A program made the position numbers and the translations under genes. The notes below the pieces were generated by a model. That model saw nothing but the letters and a program-made list of their open reading frames with translations, was not told where the DNA came from and made no database searches. Positions 34,945 through 44,631 of a stretch of DNA of 64,000 nucleotides are shown one piece after another. The stretch spans positions 1,640,501-1,704,500 of the forward strand of contig NZ_OY787459.1 of assembly GCF_963678865.1 (NCBI RefSeq), in the 5' to 3' direction. Every line of letters starts with the position of its first letter. The first letter of the stretch is position 1. The stretch is from Maridesulfovibrio sp. (GTDB lineage: Bacteria; Desulfobacterota; Desulfovibrionia; Desulfovibrionales; Desulfovibrionaceae).

Positions 34945-36012
34945 ATGAAATTTATAGATGAAGCAACAATTACGGTACGTTCCGGCAAAGGCGGCAATGG
35001 CTGCGTGGCATTCCGCAGGGAAAGATTCATTCCCAAAGGAGGCCCCAGCGGCGGTGACGGCGGCAAGGGCGGAGACCTTATTTTGCGCGGCAGCTCCAAT
35101 CTGCTGACCCTTTATGACTTCAGACTCAAAAGGGTTTACGAAGCCAAAAACGGTGAACAGGGACAAGGCCGTGATAAATACGGAAAAGGCGCTGATGACT
35201 TAATTATTGATCTCCCTCTGGGCACACTTGTATATGAAGTGAACCGGGAAGACGGCAGCGAAAAGCTCATCGCCGACCTTACCAAAGAAGGCCTTAAAGT
35301 TACTGTCTGTAAAGGTGGTGACGGCGGACGAGGAAACATTCATTTCAAATCCTCCACCAACCAGACTCCGCGTCAGGCAGAGGAAGGTTTTCCCGGCGAA
35401 GAAAAACGCATCCGTCTGCAGCTCAAGATCATTGCAGATGTCGGTTTGCTGGGTCTGCCCAATGCCGGAAAATCGACTTTCATTTCCAAAATTTCAGCTG
35501 CGAAACCCAAAATCGCAGCTTATCCCTTCACTACACTCGTGCCCAACCTCGGGGTGGTGGATGACAACATGGGTAACAAGCTGGTCATCGCCGACATTCC
35601 CGGCCTGATTGAAGGAGCCAGCGAAGGACTAGGACTTGGGCACCGTTTTCTCAAACATGTGGAAAGGACCAGATTCCTTGTCCACATCCTCAGTGCAGAA
35701 GATTTGAGTCTTGAAGATCCGCTGGACGGCTTCAACATGCTTGACGAAGAACTGCGCATCTTTGATGAAGAAATGGCAGCCAAAACCCAGCTTAGAGTAA
35801 TAAACAAAATCGATCTGCTTTCCGAAGAAGACCTTGAATCAATCAAGGCCAAAGCCGAGGAAGCAGGCCAGAAAATTTATTTCATATCCGCTCTCCACAG
35901 CGACGGAGTTCAGGAACTCTTAAATGACATGTGGGACAGATTCAAAGCCATGAATCAAGAGGAAGCAGATGAACAGGACGAACAACAGGATTCAGACGTT
36001 ACACGAAGCTAA
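34945..36012 (+). CDS. obgE: Obg/CgtA GTPase
   Basis: 355 residues. Glycine-rich Obg domain 1-158 (GKGGNGCVAFRRE, GGPSGGDGGKGGD), then the G domain with G1 LPNAGKST at about 171-178, switch TTLVPNLG, DIPGLIEGA and NKID. It binds large ribosomal subunits and couples ribosome assembly to growth. It occupies the conserved place behind rplU-rpmA. The C terminus is short and acidic. It overlaps proB by 44 bp. Confidence 0.97.
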   Translation: MKFIDEATITVRSGKGGNGCVAFRRERFIPKGGPSGGDGGKGGDLILRGSSNLLTLYDFRLKRVYEAKNGEQGQGRDKYGKGADDLIIDLPLGTLVYEVNREDGSEKLIADLTKEGLKVTVCKGGDGGRGNIHFKSSTNQTPRQAEEGFPGEEKRIRLQLKIIADVGLLGLPNAGKSTFISKISAAKPKIAAYPFTTLVPNLGVVDDNMGNKLVIADIPGLIEGASEGLGLGHRFLKHVERTRFLVHILSAEDLSLEDPLDGFNMLDEELRIFDEEMAAKTQLRVINKIDLLSEEDLESIKAKAEEAGQKIYFISALHSDGVQELLNDMWDRFKAMNQEEADEQDEQQDSDVTRS

Positions 36013-37111
36013 ACGCATTGTCGTAAAAATAGGCAGCGCGGTACTGACCACGACTGAGGGCATCAACCTCGGCCTGATCTGCCGCCTTGCAGATCAGCTG
36101 GCCACCCTGCATGAACGCGGGGTGGATATAGTGCTGGTATCTTCCGGGGCAGTCGCCGCCGGGCGTAATTCCATCCCTTCAGGCGCAAAGCTGGATGACC
36201 TGCCTGCGCGTCAGGCTGCTTCAGCCATCGGTCAGTCCCGGCTCATGCATGAGTACGATGAGACCTTTCGCCGTTTCGGGCTTGTGACCTCACAGGTTCT
36301 GCTGACCCGTGACGACCTCAAGCACCGCGACCGATTTCTTAATGCGCGCAACACCCTTTCACGCCTTCTTGAATGGCGGGTTATCCCCATCATCAATGAG
36401 AACGACACTGTTGCCGTACAGGAGCTTGAATTCGGGGATAATGACACCCTCGCCAGCCTGATCCTGAACGTGGTGGAAGCGGACCTGTTCATTAACCTCA
36501 CTTCCGCCAACGGTGTTTTCGACAAAAACCCCGACAAAAACCCCGAGGCCAAACCTCTGGCATGCATTGAGAACATCCATGACCTCGACCTCGACGCCAT
36601 GTGCGACGGCAAGACCGCTGTCGGCTCAGGAGGCATGTTCTCCAAGATGCGTGCAGCCAACCGTGCAGCTCAGCTTGGTGTCCCGACCCTGATTCTCTCC
36701 GGCAAGGACCGCATGATAATTGAACGGGTTTTCAACGGAGAACAGTGCGGGACCTGGATCGTCCCGGATGAAAAATCAGTTTCCAGACGCAAATACTGGC
36801 TGGCTTACCATTGCGATCCAGCAGGCGATCTGATCGTTGACGAGGGAGCAGAGAAAGCGTTGCTTTCCGGCGGCAAAAGTCTTCTGCCTGCCGGGATAAT
36901 CGATGTAGACGGTAAGTTCAAATCCGGGGAACTGGTGCGGGTAGTCAACAAATCCGGCAAATCCCTTGCAGTGGGCCTGACCTGCTACAGTTCAAACGAC
37001 ATGGTAAAAATCATAGGCTGCAAGTCCTGCGATATAGAAGCCATTCTCGGTAAATGCCCTTACCCCGAAGCCATTCACCGCGACAATCTGTTACTGGATG
37101 CTGCTTTGTAA
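35969..37111 (+). CDS. proB: Glutamate 5-kinase with PUA domain
   Basis: 380 residues. Amino-acid-kinase domain (about 15-265) with VVKIGSAVLTT, VSSGAVAAGRN and INENDTVAVQELEFGDND, then a C-terminal PUA domain (about 285-370). It phosphorylates glutamate in the first step of proline synthesis and is normally feedback-inhibited by proline. The ATG lies inside the 3' end of obgE (AGAGGAAG site within obgE), implying coupled translation. proA is not adjacent. Confidence 0.95.
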   Translation: MNRTNNRIQTLHEAKRIVVKIGSAVLTTTEGINLGLICRLADQLATLHERGVDIVLVSSGAVAAGRNSIPSGAKLDDLPARQAASAIGQSRLMHEYDETFRRFGLVTSQVLLTRDDLKHRDRFLNARNTLSRLLEWRVIPIINENDTVAVQELEFGDNDTLASLILNVVEADLFINLTSANGVFDKNPDKNPEAKPLACIENIHDLDLDAMCDGKTAVGSGGMFSKMRAANRAAQLGVPTLILSGKDRMIIERVFNGEQCGTWIVPDEKSVSRRKYWLAYHCDPAGDLIVDEGAEKALLSGGKSLLPAGIIDVDGKFKSGELVRVVNKSGKSLAVGLTCYSSNDMVKIIGCKSCDIEAILGKCPYPEAIHRDNLLLDAAL

Positions 37112-37115
37112 TATT

Positions 37116-37190
37116 TGATGCGCTACGCGCCATTTATTAATCCCATTTCGCCTCCGGCGGCAAAAGGGGATAATCCTCTTTGGAGTCCTT
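37116..37190 (-). repeat. Intergenic repeat, inverted copy behind proB
   Basis: TGATGCGCTACGCGC, CGCCTCCGGCGGC and CTTTGGAGTCC mirror the repeat at 34867-34936 in opposite orientation. Such modules with CCTCCGGCGGC recur at 45481-45712. Confidence 0.7.
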
Positions 37191-37235
37191 ATCACGGATT
37201 CGCCGCAGGGTATTGAATCTACTACATATATTTTT

Positions 37236-37267
37236 AGGACAGGCTTAAAACCCTGTCCTTTTTTTTG
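37236..37267 (+). terminator. Terminator behind proB
   Basis: AGGACAGG pairs with CCTGTCCT around an eight-base loop and is followed by an uninterrupted run of Ts. Confidence 0.85.
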
Positions 37268-37403
37268 CCTGATAATTATGCCCAAAACGTCTTAATTATT
37301 TTTATGAAGATTTTTATCATATAAATATAAAGTTTCGTTAAGACTGTCCGATTATTTTATCAATATTAAAACCATTTCATTCAAAGTAAGGGGTGTATGG
37401 AAA

Positions 37404-38558
37404 ATGCGTATCTCATCATTCGGGCAAAATAGCTCACAGCAGATTTCCTCCTTCAAACTTTCAAAGCAAGTTCAGGAAGAAAGCACCACTTCTGCGAAAA
37501 AAAGCATGGCTAGCAGTGATGTCCCTTCGGAAAATACTTTTTACGATCAGGACCTGCTCGAATTTCAGATAGAAAAAAATATCAACGAATCCTCAAGATT
37601 TCTTCATGACGGATTGGTTAAACTTTTTGATCGCGGCGCCTCCCTGCTTGCCGGGCGCAGTTCCGTTGAATATGAAGAGCATATCAAAAAATTATCAAAA
37701 GCCATTGAAGGTCAGGATTATAAAAACGCTGAAAAATATATCGATAGCTTCTTCAGCGGCGATACTGATAAACTTATGAAAAGGGTGAAATCACTTGCCA
37801 AGCTGGCTGAAGATAAATTCTGGCATGGCATGGACAATGCCATCAGCTCTCTTCAAAAATCTAATGCTGAATATAATCTTGAGATAGATGACCAGAAATT
37901 TGAAAACATTACGGCTCATCAAATCGCCAAGATTGCAATCAGCAGAGTCCGGGAGAGTAAAGAGGATTTCTCAGAACAAGACTTTGAATCCGTTCTGACT
38001 CCCCTGCGCGAAAAGGCCGTAGCCCACGCCAAGGGTAAATTCACCAATGCCGGTCAGAATAAATATACTGAAACTGCGGACAGCATTACTCAGTCAGCGG
38101 CTGAATATTCACGCAATAAAATTTTCAACACCGATGATGTAAACATCAAGGAAGACGACAAAGAACTTGCCGATATTTACGCCTTGCAAGAAGGAGACGA
38201 AGTAACCAGAGAACAGATTGACCGACTCAAACATCGCAACACCCGTAAGTCAGACTCGTTCTCAAACTATATGCGCGAAAGTTCGGATGATTTTGTCCAA
38301 GAATTCAGTAAGCTGATGTATGCAGCGCAAATGGTAAAAGAGAATGACATGCCGGCTGAGTCCGAAGTGAGATCTGAGATTGAACTTCCGGGCATATCCA
38401 ATAATGGTATAAACCAGCTCAAAAACAATATATCAGCCCTTTTGCCTCCTGAATACTCAATAGACAGTTTCATCAAGGGGAGTGATGTTGTCGGCAAATA
38501 TGCATTTCAGCAAAATGAATGGAACAAATATTTCATGGACTCCGGAAAAGAAGGATAG
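37404..38558 (+). CDS. Hypothetical protein, helical and highly charged
   Basis: 384 residues with no signal peptide, membrane segment or cysteine-rich motif. The N-terminal 50 residues are Ser/Gln/Lys-rich and look disordered; the remainder is rich in Glu, Lys, Asp and Ala, with heptad-like stretches around 60-150 and 180-260. I do not recognise a family. It stands alone: terminator upstream, convergent channel gene 12 bp downstream. The start has only a weak ribosome site. Confidence 0.7.
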   Translation: MRISSFGQNSSQQISSFKLSKQVQEESTTSAKKSMASSDVPSENTFYDQDLLEFQIEKNINESSRFLHDGLVKLFDRGASLLAGRSSVEYEEHIKKLSKAIEGQDYKNAEKYIDSFFSGDTDKLMKRVKSLAKLAEDKFWHGMDNAISSLQKSNAEYNLEIDDQKFENITAHQIAKIAISRVRESKEDFSEQDFESVLTPLREKAVAHAKGKFTNAGQNKYTETADSITQSAAEYSRNKIFNTDDVNIKEDDKELADIYALQEGDEVTREQIDRLKHRNTRKSDSFSNYMRESSDDFVQEFSKLMYAAQMVKENDMPAESEVRSEIELPGISNNGINQLKNNISALLPPEYSIDSFIKGSDVVGKYAFQQNEWNKYFMDSGKEG

Positions 38559-38570
38559 TGTAAAGAGGAG

Positions 38571-39329
38571 TTATTCTTTTTCATCTGTTGGTTCCCGCCC
38601 TTCCCCGGCTGACCCAACCTTCTGCTGCGAAAGAAATGCTCCCAGAATTCCTGCGATGAATACTGCAAGATACATCTGCCCGAACAGCCCCTGCAAAATG
38701 GCGAGAGACCGGGCCATGAGCGAAACCGGGAGCACATCCCCGTAACCTACGGTAAGCATGGTAACGTAGCTGAAATAGGTCAGGGCTCCCCGGATGACGA
38801 AAACATTGTTCAGCAACTCTATTCCTGAAAAAGAGCCTGCCTTGAAAATTTCGCACAGGCTGTAGGCATCGGACCAGACCAGTCCTGCGAGCATGTATAT
38901 GCAGATGGCCCCTGAAATCAGATCCCGGGTGACCTTTTTCTGCTGCCACATGAAACGCTGGATTCCCCATATGGCGATGATCAGCATCAGCATATCGGCG
39001 AACTCACTACCCCCCAGCCAGCCCAAGACTCTGGTTCTGAAGAACATTATCGAGCAGACCAGCGATATCCCGTAAAGTCCGAAATAAGCATAAAGTTTTG
39101 CCCTGTTGACCATAATGGCTGACACAGCAGAAAGAAGCACCAGATAGGTATAAAAATACAGAACCTGCTGCAGGAGAAGAGAGTCCCCGGCAATGGGAGT
39201 GATAAAAATCTGGATAACCAGAAATCCAAGCAGAACTGTGAATTTTGACGGGCTGTACTTGAAGATATGGTAAAGCCTGAACAGGAACGGGCGGTATCTG
39301 AATTCATTTTTTGATCCGGTCATGCCCAA
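38571..39329 (-). CDS. Two-pore-domain-type potassium channel protein
   Basis: 252 residues with about six hydrophobic segments. The K+ selectivity filter TVGYGD lies near residue 196 and is followed by the final helix (ARSLAILQGLFGQMYLAVFIAGILGAFL). Cytoplasmic regulatory RCK domains are absent. It belongs to the small ion-channel (Ion_trans_2) family in the inner membrane. The TTG at 39329 has AGGT six bases upstream; the ATG two codons later (39323) is an equal alternative. Convergent with the preceding hypothetical gene. Confidence 0.85.
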   Translation of the reverse strand: MGMTGSKNEFRYRPFLFRLYHIFKYSPSKFTVLLGFLVIQIFITPIAGDSLLLQQVLYFYTYLVLLSAVSAIMVNRAKLYAYFGLYGISLVCSIMFFRTRVLGWLGGSEFADMLMLIIAIWGIQRFMWQQKKVTRDLISGAICIYMLAGLVWSDAYSLCEIFKAGSFSGIELLNNVFVIRGALTYFSYVTMLTVGYGDVLPVSLMARSLAILQGLFGQMYLAVFIAGILGAFLSQQKVGSAGEGREPTDEKE

Positions 39330-39463
39330 GTATTACCTGACAAAAGCAGGCAATTCCATAATTTTGTGTGCTGTGCCGGATTTCACTATTTCACGGCGGT
39401 TGCTAAGTGTCCCGATTGGGAGTAGCTTTCCAGGTTCACTACATCCCAAAGGACTTAACGCAG

Positions 39464-40642
39464 ATGCAGGTTTTATATAAAAACAAGAACTTACAGATTG
39501 TATTCTCAGTAACACTTATAGCAATCATGGGTGTTTCCAGCATTATCCCGGCCCTTCCGGACATGATCCGGGAATTCGGCATATCCGGCTCTACAATAGG
39601 ACTTATTTTTACCATTTTCACCCTACCGGGCATCCTGTTTGCCCCTTTAGCCGGAATCTTTGCCGACAGACTTGGACGCAAAAAAATTCTAGTCCCTTCG
39701 CTGCTGCTTTTCGGAATCTTCGGGACGGCATGCTTCTTTGTAAAAGATTTCCATTCTCTGCTTCTGCTGCGTTTCCTTCAGGGCATCGGAGCCGCCGCTA
39801 TCGGGGTTATCAACCTGACCATTATAGGCGATCTTTTCAGCGGAAGGGACCGTATAAGAGCTATGGGCTTGAATGCCGGAGTCCTGAGCATGGGAACAGC
39901 CATCTTTCCGGCAATCGGTGGTGTGCTGGCCCAGATAAGCTGGGAAGCCCCCTTTCTGCTCTCACTTCTGGCCCTGCCGCTGGCATGGCTGGTAGCCTTC
40001 AAGCTGGATAACCCGGAACCGTCATCTAATGCCAATTTCAAAAAATACATGAAAGCCGCCCTGGACGGGATGCGCAGCAAGGAAGTATTAAGCTTGTTTG
40101 CCATTTCCCTGCTGACCTTCATCATCCTCTACGGCCCGATTGTCACCTACCTGCCGTTGCTGCTGAATTCCCGCTTTGCAGCCTCGCCGCTCATGATCGG
40201 GGTGGTCATATCCAGCGCATCTTTCATTACCGCACTAGCCGCTTCGCAGATGGGTAGGCTGTCCCACTTCATGTCCCAGCCGTTGATGATATCCCTATCC
40301 GCTTTTGCTTACGGCGCTGCCATGATCATGCTTCCTGCCGCAGATTCCGCCCTTTGGTGCATTCTTCCGGTATGTATGTTCGGGCTGGGTCAGGGTTTGA
40401 ATATGCCGAACTCCATGTCAATGCTCACTGCTATCGCCCCCATGGAGCAAAGAGCCATTTTCATGTCCGTAAACGGCATGCTGCTGCGTGCAGGACAGAC
40501 AATTGCCCCCATACTCATGGGACTTGTATACTCCGGCCTCAACCTTGAAGCAGTCTTCTATGCCGGGGCAGTAGTTGCCGCAGCTATTTTCATTGTTTCC
40601 ACTATGTTTCTAACTGGGTTTAAAGCAGAAGCAGTGCAGTGA
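39464..40642 (+). CDS. MFS transporter, DHA1-like
   Basis: 393 residues from the ATG at 39464 (AAGGA nine bases upstream; earlier in-frame starts lack sites). Twelve membrane segments. MFS motif A as GIFADRLGRKKILV after TM2, and a GIGAAAIGVINLTIIGDLF stretch in TM4. It resembles Bcr/CflA- or AraJ-type drug and metabolite exporters. Substrate unknown. Divergent from the potassium channel gene. Confidence 0.85.
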   Translation: MQVLYKNKNLQIVFSVTLIAIMGVSSIIPALPDMIREFGISGSTIGLIFTIFTLPGILFAPLAGIFADRLGRKKILVPSLLLFGIFGTACFFVKDFHSLLLLRFLQGIGAAAIGVINLTIIGDLFSGRDRIRAMGLNAGVLSMGTAIFPAIGGVLAQISWEAPFLLSLLALPLAWLVAFKLDNPEPSSNANFKKYMKAALDGMRSKEVLSLFAISLLTFIILYGPIVTYLPLLLNSRFAASPLMIGVVISSASFITALAASQMGRLSHFMSQPLMISLSAFAYGAAMIMLPAADSALWCILPVCMFGLGQGLNMPNSMSMLTAIAPMEQRAIFMSVNGMLLRAGQTIAPILMGLVYSGLNLEAVFYAGAVVAAAIFIVSTMFLTGFKAEAVQ

Positions 40643-40897
40643 CACTATGACAAGTGCAATAGTTGACTGAAAAGGTAGTTTTGTTCATTTTCGGAAGTAT
40701 TCAAATCGTAGATCAATATACAGGGACCGACCAAAAAATGAACGTTGGATTTATCGCCTTTATGGAGCACATTTTTAATCCGCTCCACATATACTGCAGA
40801 CTGATAGACTGCGGCATGTCTTCTTCCAAAGCGAAAAAGGCAGCCCGGGTCTATGAATTATGTATTTTCAAACCCGCAGCCTTCTGCATCCCGGTCA

Positions 40898-41254
40898 TCA
40901 GGAATCAAAAGCGGGAGAAGTAAGCTCGCTGTCAATAGTGTCCGCATCCTCGGCATTAAATTGAATCAAACGGCGCAAATGGGTAAAACTCATTTCGTCC
41001 ATATGATGAAAATCAGCAGCCAGCCCGGCTTCATCGGAACGGACAATCTTCGCACCGACCCTGATTATCGCTTCTTCGGAAAGCGGAATGGACACCTCGC
41101 ATTCCTCACCTACCAAAAAGCCCTTCACCGGATCGCACAAAATACCTTTCAAACTTAAATTATGCGACACCACAAAAGCATCAATGTCATCTTTATGCAG
41201 CACGACCCTGAAACCTGCATTCACGCGGGTTCTGCGTCTCTTATTCTGATCCAT
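40898..41254 (-). CDS. PilZ-domain protein
   Basis: 118 residues from the ATG at 41254 with GGAG seven bases upstream; longer readings run into the antiporter gene and lack a site. c-di-GMP-binding landmarks: RRRTR at residues 6-10 and NLSLKG near 40-45, the RxxxR and (D/N)xSxxG motifs of PilZ. A single-domain c-di-GMP receptor; its target is unknown. The 255 bp between it and the MFS gene hold no convincing gene. Confidence 0.85.
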   Translation of the reverse strand: MDQNKRRRTRVNAGFRVVLHKDDIDAFVVSHNLSLKGILCDPVKGFLVGEECEVSIPLSEEAIIRVGAKIVRSDEAGLAADFHHMDEMSFTHLRRLIQFNAEDADTIDSELTSPAFDS

Positions 41255-41348
41255 GAAAACTCCAGACTTTTGATCAAACAGATACAGATTCACTGTAGCC
41301 TTCTTACTAAAAATTGAACTCTTGAGCAATACCAACAAAATTAATTCT

Positions 41349-42557
41349 TTAAAATGAGCACCCTTCATCGTCCTTCTTGTGCCGCTCGCCCGTATTAATA
41401 TCACCCATCATTTTTAAAGCGAAACGGGTGCAGATTGGCCCCGCAATTTCAAAAAATACGGTCGTAGCCGCGATTACCGAAACGACGGCCTGAAATTCCT
41501 CGAACCTATTCGCGGCAGTGAGAGCCATGCCGAGAGCTATCCCGGCCTGAGGCATAAGGGCCATGCCCATCCATCCGCCAAAACGCCCCGTCTTTCCGGC
41601 AATCAAAGCACCGCCATAAGTACCTACAAAACGACTTGCCACTCGCAACAGGATATAAAAAACTATCAACAGTATATTCGACCAAAAAAATTCCCGCCGG
41701 ACGCAAACACCCGCAAAAATAAAAAAAATGACAAGTAAAGGCCATTCCACACCTTCTATTGCACAAAACGGCCGTTCATGATGTCGGGCAAGATTTGCCA
41801 CGACTGCCCCCATCACCATTGCGGAAAGGAGATAAGAAGCACCAATCCACAAGGCACAACCGCTACAAATAAAGACCATACCCAGCCCTTCTACAAGACT
41901 TGGTTCCCCCGGCAAAATACGCCCGGTCAGAAAGCTCATGGGAACACCGAGGACTACTCCTAGAAGAACAGAAACAAGAACCTCCGAGAATCCGTCCAAC
42001 AACGTATGCAGTCCTCCCCCGTCAAGCATTTCAATCTGGGCTGCAGCAAACATAAGGCTAAAGATAATAAGCCCCCACGCATCATCAATCGCTGTAATTT
42101 TCAACAAGGTCTCTGAAAACTCGCCTTCGGATTTAGATTCGCTGATAACGTCTACAGTTGAAGCAGGATCTGTGGCAGGAGCTATTCCACCACATATAAG
42201 GGCAACGGGTAGGGAAACTCCGGCCAGCCATAATCCACTGGACACTACCGCAGTTGTCGCCAAAGCAACAAATATGGAAATGGATAAGACGGCCTTACCG
42301 GAACTATGTATCCTCGAGATATTGAAAGAATTACCAAGCAAAAAACCTATTGAAGCCAGAGCGATATCTGAAACAACCGGCATCCAATGCTCAATGGCAA
42401 CAGGCAACAGATCAAATCCGGAAGGACCGATAATAATTCCGAAAACAAGTAATGCAGAAACGCGGGGAATCGGGGTATTCCTGCCGATAATATCTGCAAC
42501 CAGCCCTAAGATAAAAAGAAACCCCAAGGTCATTAAAGTCAGTGCTGAAACAGACAC
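41349..42557 (-). CDS. Cation:proton antiporter (CPA family)
   Basis: 402 residues, about 12 membrane segments. GIAPATDPASTVDVI near 145 and ITAIDDAWGLIIFSL near 175 carry the transport aspartates of CPA Na+(K+)/H+ antiporters. The C-terminal tail is short (PICTRFALKMMGDINTGE) and has no TrkA-N domain. It likely serves pH or sodium homeostasis in a saline habitat. The remnant of a second copy lies 21 bp upstream. Confidence 0.88.
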   Translation of the reverse strand: MSVSALTLMTLGFLFILGLVADIIGRNTPIPRVSALLVFGIIIGPSGFDLLPVAIEHWMPVVSDIALASIGFLLGNSFNISRIHSSGKAVLSISIFVALATTAVVSSGLWLAGVSLPVALICGGIAPATDPASTVDVISESKSEGEFSETLLKITAIDDAWGLIIFSLMFAAAQIEMLDGGGLHTLLDGFSEVLVSVLLGVVLGVPMSFLTGRILPGEPSLVEGLGMVFICSGCALWIGASYLLSAMVMGAVVANLARHHERPFCAIEGVEWPLLVIFFIFAGVCVRREFFWSNILLIVFYILLRVASRFVGTYGGALIAGKTGRFGGWMGMALMPQAGIALGMALTAANRFEEFQAVVSVIAATTVFFEIAGPICTRFALKMMGDINTGERHKKDDEGCSF

Positions 42558-42578
42558 AGGCCCCTCCCCTTCAAAAGA

Positions 42579-42680
42579 TTAGAATGAACACTCTTCACGG
42601 TCTTGCCTGCGCCGCTCTCCGGGAGTGATCCCCCCCATTTTATTCAATGCGAAACTGGTGCAGATCGGCTGTTCGATCTG
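42579..42680 (-). pseudogene. C-terminal remnant of a second antiporter gene
   Basis: The minus strand reads QIEQPICTSFALNKMGGITP then GERRRQDREECSF-stop. The intact antiporter ends IAGPICTRFALKMMGDINTG then ERHKKDDEGCSF-stop. About 33 codons survive; an in-frame stop lies just before them. It records a tandem duplication whose upstream copy was deleted. Confidence 0.85.
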
Positions 42681-42938
42681 GTTATATAAATATTTTACTT
42701 ATACATAATCCATGTTAAACTATTTCTAATGAACAAAAAAGATTTATGCTCTAAATGCATTTATCCAGACTGATCATGCGTTCACTTTTATGTATTCATT
42801 TACATCATTTTAACCTTCAGCAACTGTTAAACTAATTTATAACTTGCTTTTAAATTTATTTTAATTTAGCTGAATGAGCGTTCACTATCCGTACGACTCA
42901 CCAGAAATCCAGCAACCAATAAACACTCACATGCCCGC

Positions 42939-42980
42939 TGCAAACCACCGGCAGCGGAAAGCCGGACACGGTGGTCTGCA
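42939..42980 (+). other. Long leader hairpin upstream of the acetate-transporter gene
   Basis: TGCAAACCACCG pairs with CGGTGGTCTGCA (one mismatch) around an 18-base loop, ending 26 bp before the ATG at 43006. There is no T-run, so it is not a simple terminator; it could stabilise or regulate the leader. The rest of 42681-42938 is AT-rich and appears to hold only promoter DNA. Confidence 0.5.
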
Positions 42981-43005
42981 ACATTCATTTCCTAAGGAGA
43001 GACAA

Positions 43006-43563
43006 ATGGAATCTAAACTGGCAAATCCCGCCCCGTTAGGCCTGATGGGCTTCGGTATGACCACCATCCTGCTGAATATTCATAATGCAGGATTTTTTCC
43101 CATAAGTTCCATGATTCTGGCCATGGGCTTTTTTTACGGCGGCATAGCCCAGATCATCGCCGGAGTGATGGAGTTCAAGAAAGGCAATACCTTCGGGACC
43201 ACCGCCTTCACTTCCTACGGCTTATTCTGGATGACTCTGGTTGCCCTGATCATCATGCCCAAAATGGGTCTGGCCGACCCCACTCCGCATGCATTCATGG
43301 GCTGGTACCTGATACTGTGGGGAGTCTTCACCATGTTCATGTTCCTCGGCACCCTGAAAAGCAACAAGGTGCTGCAGTTCATCTTCTTCTCCCTGACCGT
43401 GCTCTTCTTCCTGCTTGCTGTTCGCGATTTCTCCGGCAGCCATTTCATAGGAACAATTGCCGGATGGGAAGGCATCCTTTGCGGAGCTTCCGCAGTCTAC
43501 CTCGCCATGGCTGAAGTCATCAACGAACAATACGGACGCACCATCCTGCCCATCGGCGAATAA
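43006..43563 (+). CDS. GPR1/FUN34/YaaH (SatP) family acetate/succinate transporter
   Basis: 185 residues from the ATG at 43006, with AAGGAG eight bases upstream; longer readings lack a site. Six membrane segments. Starts with NPAPLGLMGFGMTTILLNIHN, the NPAPLGL signature of the family, then GFFYGGIAQIIAGVMEF. Moves acetate or succinate across the inner membrane, a sensible activity in an incomplete-oxidising sulfate reducer that excretes acetate. Monocistronic, with a terminator directly behind. Confidence 0.93.
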   Translation: MESKLANPAPLGLMGFGMTTILLNIHNAGFFPISSMILAMGFFYGGIAQIIAGVMEFKKGNTFGTTAFTSYGLFWMTLVALIIMPKMGLADPTPHAFMGWYLILWGVFTMFMFLGTLKSNKVLQFIFFSLTVLFFLLAVRDFSGSHFIGTIAGWEGILCGASAVYLAMAEVINEQYGRTILPIGE

Positions 43564-43588
43564 AAAACTCCGCTTCTCATGAAAGTCC

Positions 43589-43625
43589 AAAGGCCGCGCA
43601 GCTTGATGCTGTGCGGCCTTTTTTG
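43589..43625 (+). terminator. Terminator behind the acetate-transporter gene
   Basis: AAAGGCCGCGCAGC pairs with GCTGTGCGGCCTTT around TTGAT and is followed by a T-run. Confidence 0.88.
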
Positions 43626-43745
43626 ATGCCCCCCACGACGAATCATCCCCCCTTCCCCTCACCCGACTTTTAAATTATAGATAGCGGACGCCAGCGGAAC
43701 CGTTATCCGCCCAAGAATAGAAAAAGTTTCAGGAGAATAACCTAT

Positions 43746-44630
43746 ATGGAAATGGAACAAGATATTATAAGAGCCAAATTTCTGATTGAATCGCTGCCCT
43801 ACATCAAGGAATTTTACGGCGAAACAATCGTAATCAAATACGGCGGAAACGCCATGATCGATGAAACCCTGAAACGGGCATTCGCCTTGAATATCATCCT
43901 GCTCAAATACATCGGCATCAACCCGGTAGTTGTGCATGGAGGAGGACCGCAGATCCAGAAAATGCTCAGTGCGCTGAACATCGACAGCCAGTTCAAGAGC
44001 GGATACCGGGTTACTGACGAAGCAACCATGGACGTAGTGGAAATGGTTCTCGTCGGTCAGGTAAACAAGCAGATCGTCAACCTTATCAACCTGAATGGCG
44101 GCAAGGCTGTCGGACTCTCCGGGAAAGACGGCATGCTCATTCGGGCGGAACAGAAAGAACTGGTTATCGAATCCGAGACCAAGGCCCCGGAAATCATAGA
44201 TCTCGGCAAAGTTGGCGAAGTGACCAAGGTAAACACTACCCTGATCAAATCCCTGCAGAGAGAAGGCTTCATCCCGGTTATCGCACCTGTCGGTGTTGAC
44301 GAGGAAGGTTCAACTTACAACATCAATGCCGACTCCGTTGCCGGGGCTGTTGCTGCCGCCATGAACGCCAAGAGACTCCATCTGCTGACAGATGTTCAAG
44401 GTCTGCTGGATGCTGATAAAAATCTTATTACCTCAATGACCTGCCGTGAAGCTGCTGAAGCCATAGATTCCGGAGTAGCCAAGGGCGGTATGATCCCCAA
44501 GCTGAGCTGCTGTCTTGAAGCTGTTCACAGCGGAGTTGAAAAAGCGCACATCATTGACGGACGGGTTGAGAACTGCGTGCTGCTGGAACTTTTCACCAAG
44601 AATGGTATCGGTACTGAGATTGTCAGTTAA
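43746..44630 (+). CDS. argB: Acetylglutamate kinase
   Basis: 294 residues. Amino-acid-kinase fold with [10 protein letters not shown] near 28-37, VVHGGGPQI near 60-68 and [14 protein letters not shown] near 195. It phosphorylates N-acetylglutamate in arginine synthesis. An AGGAG site precedes the ATG by about ten bases; a second ATG two codons later is possible. No other arg gene is adjacent. Confidence 0.96.
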   Translation: MEMEQDIIRAKFLIESLPYIKEFYGETIVIKYGGNAMIDETLKRAFALNIILLKYIGINPVVVHGGGPQIQKMLSALNIDSQFKSGYRVTDEATMDVVEMVLVGQVNKQIVNLINLNGGKAVGLSGKDGMLIRAEQKELVIESETKAPEIIDLGKVGEVTKVNTTLIKSLQREGFIPVIAPVGVDEEGSTYNINADSVAGAVAAAMNAKRLHLLTDVQGLLDADKNLITSMTCREAAEAIDSGVAKGGMIPKLSCCLEAVHSGVEKAHIIDGRVENCVLLELFTKNGIGTEIVS

Positions 44631-44631
44631 C

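Noticed and set aside
40663..40923. 86-residue plus-strand frame between the MFS and PilZ genes
   Set aside because: No ribosome site, no recognisable composition or motif, and it overlaps the 3' end of the PilZ gene.
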